DNA of 11,526 nt from contig DATEQV010000189.1 of NCBI GenBank assembly GCA_035272265.1, forward strand, positions 1 through 11,526, given 5' to 3'. The DNA comes from Acidisphaera sp035272265 (GTDB taxonomy: Bacteria; Pseudomonadota; Alphaproteobacteria; Acetobacterales; Acetobacteraceae). The position numbers and the translations under genes were made by a program. Positions 1-6,448 of the stretch are shown here, piece by piece (position 1 is the stretch's first letter; each line of letters starts with the position of its first letter). Under the pieces are notes generated by a model, which ran no database searches, was not told the DNA's origin, and saw nothing but the letters and a program-made list of their open reading frames with translations.

Positions 1-600
1 GGCGCGCAGGGCGGCGGTGTTGTCGGTCGCCATGTAGCCGGGCGCGATGGCGTTGACGTTGATGCCGCGGGCCGCCCATTCGCAGGCAAGCAGGCGCGTC
101 AGCCCCATGACGCCGCTTTTCGCCGAGGTGTACGACGCCACGCGTATGCCGCCCTGGAACGACAGCATCGACGTGATGTTGATGATCTTGCCGCCGCGCC
201 CGCACGCGAGCATCGCGCGCGCGCTCGCCTGTGCCAGGAAGAAGGCGGCCTTGAGGTTGACGTTCAGCACGTCGTCCCAGTCGGCTTCGGTGAAGTCGAG
301 CGCATCGGCGCGGCGGATGATGCCGGCGTTGTTGACCAGGATGTCGAGCGCGCCGTAGGCGTCGAGGGTGTCGCCGACGATGTCGGCGATCGGCGCCGTG
401 GTGCGCAGGTCGGCCTGGATGTGGCGGAAGTCGCCGCCCGCCTCGCCGATCAGCCGCGCGGTTTCGTGGGCCTCGCCGCGGTCGACGCCGACGATGCGCG
501 CGCCGGCCTGGGCGAGCGCCAGCGCGATGCCCTGGCCGAGGCCGGTGCGCGAGCCGGTGACGATGGCCGCCTTGCCGGTCAGGTCGAAGTGGGACGGCAT
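1..600 (-). CDS. kduD: 2-dehydro-3-deoxy-D-gluconate 5-dehydrogenase, short-chain dehydrogenase, 3' end outside the window
   Basis: Likely KduD, the cytosolic NAD(H)-dependent enzyme interconverting 2,5-diketo-3-deoxygluconate and 2-keto-3-deoxygluconate in breakdown of pectin-type and other unsaturated uronates. Two hundred codons are visible. The N-terminal glycine-rich cofactor motif TGSRTGLG lies at residues 15-22, NNAG at 90-93, the catalytic serine at 144 (NITS) and the YxxxK pair at Tyr157 and Lys161. The YMATDNTAALRA stretch at the window edge fits KduD. The family is usually about 250 residues, so roughly 50 C-terminal residues lie beyond the edge. The ATG at 600 follows the kduI stop by only four bases, so the two genes form one operon. 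The SDR assignment is certain from motifs; the KduD subtype rests on recalled family resemblance plus the kduI neighbour. Confidence 0.9.
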   Translation of the reverse strand, partial: MPSHFDLTGKAAIVTGSRTGLGQGIALALAQAGARIVGVDRGEAHETARLIGEAGGDFRHIQADLRTTAPIADIVGDTLDAYGALDILVNNAGIIRRADALDFTEADWDDVLNVNLKAAFFLAQASARAMLACGRGGKIINITSMLSFQGGIRVASYTSAKSGVMGLTRLLACEWAARGINVNAIAPGYMATDNTAALRA

Positions 601-604
601 GGCG

Positions 605-1450
605 TCACCGCAGGTCGGGTGTGGCGACCATGTCCATGTCGCCGTAGTCCTGGTTGTCGCCCGCCATCGCCCAGATGAACGTGTAGGAGCCGGTGCCGGC
701 GCCGCAATGGATCGACCACGGCGGCGAGATCACGGCCTCGCCTTCGGCCATGACGAGGTGGCGCGTCTCCTGCGGCTCGCCCATGAAGTGGAACACGCGC
801 GCATCGGGGGCGAGGTCGAAGTAGAGATAGACCTCGTTGCGGCGGCTGTGGGTGTGGCAGGGCATGGTGTTCCACACCGAGCCCGGCGCGAGCGTCGTCA
901 TGCCGAACACCAGCTGGCAGGATTCGACGGCGCCGGGGATGAGCATCTGGTGGATCGAGCGCTCGTTCGCCGTCGACTTGTCGCCCAGCTGCAGGGTCTT
1001 GCCGGTGCCCTCGTCGAGCTTGCGGGTGGGGCAAGGACGATGGGCGGGCGCGGACAGCAGGTAGAAGCGTGCGGGCTTCGCGTTGTCGGTGCTGCGGAAG
1101 GCGACGCTTTCGGCGCCCATGCCGACATACAGCGCTTCGCGAGGGGCGATCTCGTAGACCGTGCCGTCGACGGCGATGGTGCCGGCGCCGCCGATGTTGA
1201 TTGCCGCGAGCTCGCGGCGGGCGAGGAACGTCTTCTGGCCGACCTCGCGCGGCGTTTGCAGTTGCAACGGCCACCCGACCGGCATCGCGCCGCCGATGAT
1301 CATGCGCTCGACATGCGAGTAGACGAGCTTGACGTGACTGGGGGTGAACAGGTCCTGGATCAGGAACTCGCGCCGCAGCTGCTCGGTGCTGAACGCGCGG
1401 ACGGCGTCGGGACCGCTGGAGGAGCGGGTTTCGATGGTTTGCTGCGACAT
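605..1450 (-). CDS. kduI: 5-keto-4-deoxyuronate isomerase
   Basis: KduI isomerises 4-deoxy-L-threo-5-hexosulose uronate, which forms spontaneously from unsaturated uronic acids, to 2,5-diketo-3-deoxygluconate, the substrate of KduD next door. The cupin-fold protein is about 281 residues; E. coli KduI is 278. Counting from the upstream ATG at 1453, the zinc ligands appear as His200, His202 and Glu207 (in HTHSRRNEVY) and His249 (in WSIHCGAG). Each is four residues beyond the E. coli ligands 196, 198, 203 and 245. Two ATGs are adjacent, at 1453 and 1450. The GGAGG Shine-Dalgarno sequence is two bases from the first and five from the second, so I prefer 1450. The gene is first in the operon, and no inactivating change is visible. 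Confidence 0.95.
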   Translation of the reverse strand: MSQQTIETRSSSGPDAVRAFSTEQLRREFLIQDLFTPSHVKLVYSHVERMIIGGAMPVGWPLQLQTPREVGQKTFLARRELAAINIGGAGTIAVDGTVYEIAPREALYVGMGAESVAFRSTDNAKPARFYLLSAPAHRPCPTRKLDEGTGKTLQLGDKSTANERSIHQMLIPGAVESCQLVFGMTTLAPGSVWNTMPCHTHSRRNEVYLYFDLAPDARVFHFMGEPQETRHLVMAEGEAVISPPWSIHCGAGTGSYTFIWAMAGDNQDYGDMDMVATPDLR

Positions 1451-1512
1451 CATTCCCTCCGTGCTCGGCGAACCGCGCGCGGCGGCGGGAGACGCGCAGG
1501 CGCCATCGGCGC

Positions 1513-1533
1513 GGCACCGTGTTGCCCGGTGCC
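1513..1533. other. hairpin in the kduI upstream region
   Basis: A perfect inverted repeat, GGCACCG and CGGTGCC, has seven-base arms and a seven-base loop, followed on the plus strand by TTT. No gene ends just upstream on the plus strand, so a terminator role there is not obvious. Read leftward it would lie in the promoter or 5' leader of kduI. Function unknown. Confidence 0.3.
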
Positions 1534-1543
1534 TTTACGCCGA

Positions 1544-1558
1544 TGTGAGCGCTATCGC
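1544..1558. promoter_or_regulatory. possible LacI-type half-conserved operator upstream of kduI
   Basis: The core AGCGCT with ATC on its right resembles half of the TGATAGCGCTATCA palindrome recalled for LacI-family sugar regulators. The left half (TGTG) does not match. It lies about 95 bases upstream of the kduI start. No LacI-family regulator is in the window, so this is only a weak candidate. Confidence 0.2.
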
Positions 1559-1576
1559 GGGCGGGATGCGACGTCA

Positions 1577-1590
1577 TTGAGGTGGATCAA
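1577..1590. promoter_or_regulatory. Crp/Fnr-family box (FNR/FixK type)
   Basis: TTGAGGTGGATCAA fits the TTGA-N6-TCAA core of FNR/FixK sites (TTGAT-N4-ATCAA), with one half-site base changed. It lies about 125 bases upstream of kduI and 137 upstream of the small lipoprotein, so either gene could be the target. Nine of its bases (GTGGATCAA) also occur in the better box at 5100-5113. Confidence 0.5.
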
Positions 1591-1726
1591 CGGAGGTGAG
1601 ACAGGCACCGGCTGTCGGAGACGCACGCGTTCCGTTCGTGCGCGCGGGAATAGAAGGCCCGTCCCGGGCGTCACTCGCCTTGGGCCGCGTCGGTGCGGCC
1701 GCGCCTTTTGCGCCCAAGGAGTGACC

Positions 1727-1891
1727 ATGCGGACTTTGGCGATCGCCCTGATGATGCTGACCGGCGTTGTTCTCGCGGTGAGCGGCTGCATGCACATGCA
1801 GGACAACGCGTCGACCACGCATCAGGGGTCCACGGCCGGCAGCGACCCGACTGGCGGCGGGGGCGGAGGCGGCGGCGGCGGCGGCTACTGA
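1727..1891 (+). CDS. small lipoprotein with poly-glycine tail
   Basis: A 54-residue protein that I do not recognise as a named family. It has a short basic start (MRT), a hydrophobic segment at residues 4-18 and a lipobox ending AVSGC, with the lipidated cysteine at position 21. The mature part is only about 34 residues: a Met/His/Gln start, a Ser/Thr-rich linker, then eleven consecutive glycines (43-53) before a final tyrosine. AAGGAG sits five bases before the ATG, which supports this start over longer readings of the same frame. The glycine run comes from a GGN-rich simple-sequence tract at about 1853-1885, which could vary in length. The last seven bases overlap the end of the convergent aminotransferase gene. 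It should be inserted in a membrane facing the periplasm; its role is unknown. A Crp/Fnr-type box lies upstream. Confidence 0.7.
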   Translation: MRTLAIALMMLTGVVLAVSGCMHMQDNASTTHQGSTAGSDPTGGGGGGGGGGGY

Positions 1892-3234
1892 CCGAGGCGC
1901 ACGACGGCGTCGACCGCTTCGCCGAGGCGCTCGACGATGGCCGCGATGTCGGACGCCGTTGCGATGTAGGGCGGGGCGACGATGACGTGCTCGCCGAGCG
2001 TGCCGTCGATCGTGCCGTTCATCGGATAGACGGCGAGGCCGCGCGACAGCGCCGCATCCTTCACGCGGTCGGCCATGTGCAGCGCGGGGTCGTACGCGCG
2101 TTTCGAGCTGCGGTCGGAGACGAACTCGAGCGCCCAGAACAGGCCGCGGCCGCGCACGTCGCCGACATGCGCGTGGTTGCCGAAACGCTCGGTGAGGGCG
2201 TGCTCCAGCACCGGGGCCATGTCGCGCACGTTGGCCAGCAGGTTGTCGTCGCGGATGACCCGCTGCACGGCGAGCGCGCCGGCGCAGGCCACCGGGTGCG
2301 CCTGGTAGGTCTGGCCATGCAGGAACGAGCCCGAGCCGCCGCGAATCGCATCGACGATGCGGCGGGCGATCAGGATGCCGCCGATCGGCTGGTAGCCGCC
2401 GCCAAGGCCCTTGGCGACGATCTGGATGTCGGGCGTGGCGCCCTCCTGCTCCCAGGCGTGCAGCGTGCCGGTGCGGCCCATGCCGCACATCACCTCGTCG
2501 AGGATGAGCAGAGCGCCGTAGCGGTCGCACAACGCGCGCACACGGCGGAAGTAGCCGGGGAGCGCGGCGACGCAGCCCGACGTGGCGCCGACCACCGGCT
2601 CGGCCATGAAGGCGGCGACGGTGTCCGGGCCGAGGCGGAGGAACTCGGCCTCGAGCTCGGCGATCAGGCGGTCGACGTACTCGTCGTCGGTCTCGTCGTC
2701 GCGTTTGAAACGATAGGCGAAGCAGGGCGAGACGTGGCTGAAGGCGGTCGAGAGGATCGGCTCGTACAGCCGCCGGCGCATCATGTTGCCGCCGGCCGAC
2801 AGCGCGCCGAGCGTGGTGCCGTGGTAGCTCTGGCGGCGGGCGATGAAATGCGTGCGCTGCGGTTCGCCGCGCTCGACGTGGTACTGGCGGGCGAGCTTGA
2901 TCGCCGCTTCCGCGCCCTCGGAGCCCGACGAGCAGAAGAAGGCGTGGCTCAGGCCACCGGGCTCGCCGTCGAGCAGGATCGACGCGAGTTCCTCGGCGGG
3001 TTCGGTGGTGAAGAAGGCGGAGTGCGTGTAGGCGACTTTCGACGCCTGCGCGGCGATGGCTTCGACCACGCGCGGGTCGCCGTGGCCGATGCAGGCGACG
3101 GCGGCGCCGCCCGAGCCGTCGATGATGGTGCGGCCGTCGGCGAGGCGGAGGTGGATGCCCTGGCCGCCGACCGCGGCGACGGGGGTCGCGCCGGCGCGAT
3201 GCAGGACGCGGCTGGGCGCCGGTGACTCGGACAC
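1885..3234 (-). CDS. class III PLP-dependent aminotransferase
   Basis: A 449-residue fold-type I aminotransferase moving an amino group between an unidentified amine and a 2-oxoacid. The PLP pocket is complete: SGSEG at 103-107 for phosphate binding, YHGTT at 137-141, the DEVMCGMGRTG motif with Asp246, the Schiff-base lysine Lys275 in AKGLGGGYQPIG, and HGQTYQAHP around 306-314. Length and motifs fit the large group including omega-amino acid:pyruvate and 4-aminobutyrate-type transaminases; sequence alone does not give the substrate. The start is a GTG at 3234, seven bases after GGGAGG; the open frame continues upstream but only as a shadow of bchJ. It follows bchJ by 65 bases on the same strand and may be cotranscribed from the bchE promoter. 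Its end overlaps the lipoprotein gene by seven bases, tail to tail. Confidence 0.9.
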   Translation of the reverse strand: MSESPAPSRVLHRAGATPVAAVGGQGIHLRLADGRTIIDGSGGAAVACIGHGDPRVVEAIAAQASKVAYTHSAFFTTEPAEELASILLDGEPGGLSHAFFCSSGSEGAEAAIKLARQYHVERGEPQRTHFIARRQSYHGTTLGALSAGGNMMRRRLYEPILSTAFSHVSPCFAYRFKRDDETDDEYVDRLIAELEAEFLRLGPDTVAAFMAEPVVGATSGCVAALPGYFRRVRALCDRYGALLILDEVMCGMGRTGTLHAWEQEGATPDIQIVAKGLGGGYQPIGGILIARRIVDAIRGGSGSFLHGQTYQAHPVACAGALAVQRVIRDDNLLANVRDMAPVLEHALTERFGNHAHVGDVRGRGLFWALEFVSDRSSKRAYDPALHMADRVKDAALSRGLAVYPMNGTIDGTLGEHVIVAPPYIATASDIAAIVERLGEAVDAVVRLGQ

Positions 3235-3265
3235 GTGTTGACCTCCCGCTTGCGTGGACGGGAGC

Positions 3266-3281
3266 CTACCGCGCCCGGTAG
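3266..3281. other. small hairpin between bchJ and the aminotransferase gene
   Basis: CTACCG and CGGTAG form a perfect six-base stem with a four-base loop in the 65-base gap. No T-run follows on either strand, so a strong intrinsic terminator is unlikely. It could be a partial terminator or an mRNA processing or stability element. The direct repeat GCCCGCC-AAA-GCCCGCC lies beside it at 3284-3300. Confidence 0.3.
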
Positions 3282-3299
3282 TCGCCCGCCAAAGCCCGC

Positions 3300-3917
3300 C
3301 TACCAGTCGACGACGAAGCGGCAGCAAGCGCCGCCGCTCGCTTCGCACTCCGTCTCGACGGCGCGGGCGGAGCGGGCGACGAGGACCTGGAACAGGCGCT
3401 GGAAGACGGCGGCGTGCCAGACGCAGAGCGGCGCGGTCGAGACCTCGCCGTGGATCATCGGGTTGCCGGTCATGGTGAAGACGGTGGGCTTGCCGGCTTG
3501 GCCGGCGAAATCGCCGGAGCCGCAGAACGTCCAGGCATGCGCGCGAATGGCGGGCACGAACAGCGCGGCGGCGAGGCGCGGCGGGGTGGATTTCAGCACC
3601 GCGCGGGCGGGGCGGGGGATGCGATGGGCGAGCAGGTAGTCGGCGGTTCGCCTTACGGCGTCGGCCAGCAGCGCGCTCGATCGCGCGAACGGCAGCGCGT
3701 CGCGCACCGCCCTGTGCAGTCGGGCGACACGCGCCTCGTCGATCATCGCGTCCGGCGGGTGGTCGAGCCACTCGACGACGCCGGCGGCGCGGAACAGCGG
3801 CACCGGGTCGATGCCGGCGGCGTCCAACGCGGCACGCAGCTGGGTGACCGCGTTGGGACCGATCAGCGCGGCGTCGGCGTGCGCGTCGGCGTCAGTGGAC
3901 GCGAGCGTCTGACTCAT
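3300..3917 (-). CDS. bchJ: BchJ, V4R-domain bacteriochlorophyll biosynthesis protein
   Basis: A 205-residue soluble protein close in length and pattern to purple-bacterial BchJ. It begins with the IGPNAVTQL motif (about 19-27), has the central FARSSALLADAVRRTADYLLAHRIP stretch in two parts (about 77-101), the HAWTFCGSGDF motif, GNPMIHGE and PLCVWHAAVFQRLF, and ends in a V4R segment with Cys191, Cys198 and Cys199. BchJ was named for 4-vinyl reduction of chlorophyllide precursors. Other enzymes (BciA/BciB) were later shown to do this, and a porphyrin-carrier or Mg-chelatase-assisting role has been proposed for BchJ. It overlaps the bchE reading frame by 26 bases and has no clear Shine-Dalgarno sequence, so it probably depends on translation from upstream. 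No disabling mutation is visible, unlike its partner. A bchE-bchJ order also occurs in Rhodobacter photosynthesis clusters (recalled). Confidence 0.88.
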   Translation of the reverse strand: MSQTLASTDADAHADAALIGPNAVTQLRAALDAAGIDPVPLFRAAGVVEWLDHPPDAMIDEARVARLHRAVRDALPFARSSALLADAVRRTADYLLAHRIPRPARAVLKSTPPRLAAALFVPAIRAHAWTFCGSGDFAGQAGKPTVFTMTGNPMIHGEVSTAPLCVWHAAVFQRLFQVLVARSARAVETECEASGGACCRFVVDW

Positions 3918-5044
3918 CGGCTTCGGCCATCTGCTCGGTGCCGCCGCCGCAGGCCGTCACGTGCTGCGCGACCTCGTCGGTGTCTTCGAGCTGCTGCGTG
4001 CCGCCGCCGCAGGCCGTGATCGGCCCGGGCGCCGCCTTCGCCTTGCGGGTGCGGTCGGCGGCGGCGACCCAGTCGTTCGTCTGCTCGGCGGCGATGGTGC
4101 GCGTGGTGTCGAAATGGAAGTCCACGTTCTTCTTCGACTGCGGGCCCCAGTAGCCGACCTTGCCGAGGTCGTAGAACTTGCGCTGGAAGCCGGCCATCAG
4201 GAACGCCTTCAGGCAGCCGAGCAGATAGCGCCGGCGCTGGCCGGTGCCCGACCACGGATACGAGAACAGCGCCTTCTTGATGTAGAAGCGGCGGTAGTTG
4301 TTCATCACCCGGTCGAGCAGCTCGGCGCGGTCCATCGCCTCGGGTTTGATGATCGGGGTGCCGAAGTTGTACTTGTCGAAGTCGAAGATCTCGACCTTGT
4401 CCCGCAGCTCCTGGAACAGCGAGGTGAACGGCCAGGGCGTGTACATCGACCAGTTGGCCAGATCGGGCTTCCAGTCGCAGGCCATTTGATACGTCTCTTC
4501 CCGCGTCTCGGCGGTCTCGTTCTCGAGTCCGACGATGAACTGCGCCTCGACGACGATGCCGGCTTCGCGCAGCAGCTGGATGGCGCGCTTGTTGTCGGCG
4601 ACCTTGGTCTCCTTGTTGAAGCGGTCGAGCTTCATCTGGGCGGCGGCCTCGGTGCCGAGCGAGACGTGCAGCAGGCCGGCCTTTCGATAAAGCGGCAGGA
4701 TCTCGGCGTCGCGCAGGATGTCGGTCACGCGCGTGTTGATGCCCCAGGAGACCTTGTCCGACAGGCCGCGATCGATCATTTCGTTGCAGAAGGCGACGAA
4801 CTTCTTGCGGTTGATCGTCGGTTCCTCGTCGGCGAGGATGAAGAAGCGCACGTCGTAGCGCCGGTAGAGGTTCTCGATCTCGTCGACGACCTTCTTCGGA
4901 TCGCGGATGCGGTAGTCGCGCCAGAACTTCCACTGGCTGCAGAACGAGGAGGTGAACGGGCAGCCGCGCGCCATGTTGGGGATCGCGACGCGGCAGTTGA
5001 ACGGGACGTAGCGGTACTTCTCCCACTCCAGGATGCTCCAGCAT
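3892..5044 (-). pseudogene. bchE: bchE remnant: anaerobic Mg-protoporphyrin IX monomethyl ester cyclase lacking its N-terminal domain
   Basis: Intact BchE is a cobalamin-dependent radical-SAM enzyme of about 550-600 residues that closes the isocyclic ring of bacteriochlorophyll without oxygen. Here homology begins abruptly at WSILEWEKY (about 5037), and the roughly 190-residue N-terminal B12-binding domain is absent. In the BchE frame a stop lies at 5065-5067, and the first ATG is at 4974, just before the iron-sulfur motif. That motif reads CPFTSSFC: the middle cysteine of CX3CX2C is serine (TCC for TGC). The rest is clean for 360 codons, including QWKFWRDYR, LADEEPTIN and a C-terminal tail. 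GGGAGG at 5052-5057 precedes an ATG at 5042-5044 by seven bases and looks like the original start, now joined out of frame to the middle of the gene. It ends 26 bases inside bchJ. A diverged radical-SAM gene of changed function is the less likely alternative. Confidence 0.85.
3931..4017 (-). repeat. in-frame tandem duplication in the bchE tail
   Basis: Two 27-base copies, 3931-3957 and 3991-4017, match at 25 positions and are exactly 60 bases apart. They encode the motif TACGGGT-Q twice, 20 residues apart, near the C-terminus of the broken bchE product. Confidence 0.75.
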
Positions 5045-5062
5045 CGCCGGGCCTCCCATGGC

Positions 5063-5080
5063 TGTCAACGCAGCTTGACA
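5063..5080 (-). promoter_or_regulatory. PpsR/CrtJ-type site in front of bchE
   Basis: TGT-N12-ACA, the PpsR/CrtJ pattern, occurs here within a stronger palindrome, CTGTCAA-N6-TTGACAG (5062-5081), with perfect seven-base arms. PpsR represses bch and crt genes in oxygen or light. The site lies 20-35 bases ahead of the presumed original bchE start and therefore near the transcription start. I found no second copy beside it, although PpsR often uses paired sites. Confidence 0.65.
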
Positions 5081-5099
5081 GGTGAGACGTCCGCGTCAA

Positions 5100-5113
5100 T
5101 TGACGTGGATCAA
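5100..5113 (-). promoter_or_regulatory. FNR/FixK-type box in front of bchE
   Basis: TTGACGTGGATCAA matches the alphaproteobacterial FNR/FixK pattern TTGA[CT]-N4-ATCAA. Its centre is 35 bases upstream of the PpsR-type palindrome centre. If it works as a class II activator site at -41.5, transcription would start near 5065. A perfect 12-base palindrome, CGTCAATTGACG (5094-5105), overlaps one end. It lies about 39 bases from the dctM stop codon, so it belongs to the bchE promoter, not to the TRAP genes. Confidence 0.65.
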
Positions 5114-5151
5114 TGCGGGCCCGGCGCGTCTCGGCCTGCGAACAAGGCGGG

Positions 5152-6443
5152 TCAGAGCCCGAGCGAGCGCGGCAGCCAGAGCGAGATGAGGGGGACGTAG
5201 GTCACCAGCATCAGCACGCCGAACATCACGAGGTAGAACGGCCAGATCTGCCGCATGGCCTGTTCCAGCGTGATCTTCCCGATGGCGCAGCCGACGAACA
5301 GGATGGAGCCGACGGGCGGGTGGCACAGGCCGATGCCGAGGTTGAGCAGCATGATCATGCCGAAGTGCACCGGATCGACGCCGAAATTGAGCATTACCGG
5401 CAGCAGGATCGGCGTCGTGATAAGGATCGACGGTGCCATGTCGACCAGGCAGCCGAGCACCAGCAGCAGCACGTTGACCATCATCAGGATCACGTACTTG
5501 TTGTGGCTGATGGTGAGGAAGAATGCGGTGATCTTCGACGGCACCTGCATCAGCGCCATCATGTAGCCGACGGCCGAGGCGAACGCGATCAGCGTCATCA
5601 CCATCGCGACGGTGCGCATCGTGCGGTGAACGAGGCGCGGCAGGTCGCGCCAGCGGTAGTCGCGATAGATGAACATGGTGACGAAGAACGACCACACCGT
5701 CGCGACCGCGCCCGCCTCGACGGCGGTGAACACGCCGCCCAGGATGCCGCCGAGGATGATGACGAGCGTGATCAGCCCCCAGAACGCATCGAAGATGATG
5801 CGCCCCGCCTGGCGCACCGGCACCACCTCTCGCCTTGCGGGTGGCCGTTGCGGTAGGCGAGGAACAGGCAGAGCATGATCAGCGACAGGCCGAGCAGCAG
5901 GCCCGGCATGACGCCGGCCATGAACAGGCTGAGCACCGAGATCGTGCCGCCGGTGGCGAGCGAGTAGATCACCGCGTTGTGGCTCGGCGGCACCAGCAGC
6001 GCCTGCACCGACGAGGTGATGGTGAGGTTGGTGGCGAAGACGCGCGGATAGCCCGACGCCTCCATCTGCGGGATCATCACCGAGCCGATCGCCGAGGTGT
6101 CGGCAACCGCCGAGCCGGAGATGCCGGAGAGGAACGTGGTGGCGACGATGTTGACCAGCGACAGGCCGCCGCGCAGTCGGGTGACGCCGACCAGCACGTT
6201 GGCGAGTGCGACCAGCCGCCCGGCCATGCCGCCCTCGGCCATGATCGCGCCGGCGAGGACGAAGAACGGGATGGTCAGCATGGCGAACTTCGACACGCCG
6301 CTGGACACCTGCAGCATCACCGCTTCGAGCGGAATGTCGACCCACCACGCCGCGGCGATCGCCGACAGGCCGAGCGCGTAGGCGATCGGCACGCCGAGGA
6401 CCACGCAGCCCAACAGCGTCAGGATGACGACGAGGGCGTCCAT
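5152..6443 (-). pseudogene. dctM: TRAP transporter large permease DctM, interrupted by a frameshift
   Basis: DctM is the 12-helix inner-membrane subunit that moves the solute across the membrane, driven by an ion gradient. The N-terminal 205 codons (6443-5829) read in one frame from MDALVVILTLL through the hallmark SGISGSAVADTSAIG and PPSHNAVIYS motifs to YRNGHPQGE. The C-terminal half, starting VVPVRQAGRIIFDAFWGL, reads in another frame from 5826 to the stop at 5152 and keeps TPILLPV, HFGMIMLLNLGIGLCHPPVG and the final helices. Two surplus bases in a GAGAG run at 5827-5828 explain the break. Removing them gives 429 residues, the normal DctM size. As written, translation would end at 5772 after 223 residues. 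The ATG is five bases after the dctQ stop. A real mutation or a sequencing error fits equally well. Confidence 0.85.
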
Positions 6444-6448
6444 GCGCG

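Noticed and set aside
1646..1672. Second EcfG-like promoter before the lipoprotein gene
   Set aside because: GGAAT-N17-CGTC differs from GGAAC and CGTT in one base each, which is too weak in GC-rich sequence.
368..1726. Long plus-strand open frame opposite kduI and kduD
   Set aside because: No motifs and antisense to two well-supported enzymes. Only its last 54 codons, from 1727, with their own ribosome site and lipobox, are accepted.
1693..3225. Long plus-strand open frame opposite the aminotransferase
   Set aside because: Repetitive Arg/Ala/Val/Asp translation typical of antisense GC-rich DNA; the minus strand holds a complete PLP enzyme.
3914..5068. 384-codon minus-strand frame through bchE
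   Set aside because: Low-complexity Arg/Pro/His translation, whereas the neighbouring frame gives clear BchE sequence. Kept only as a remark on bchJ coupling.
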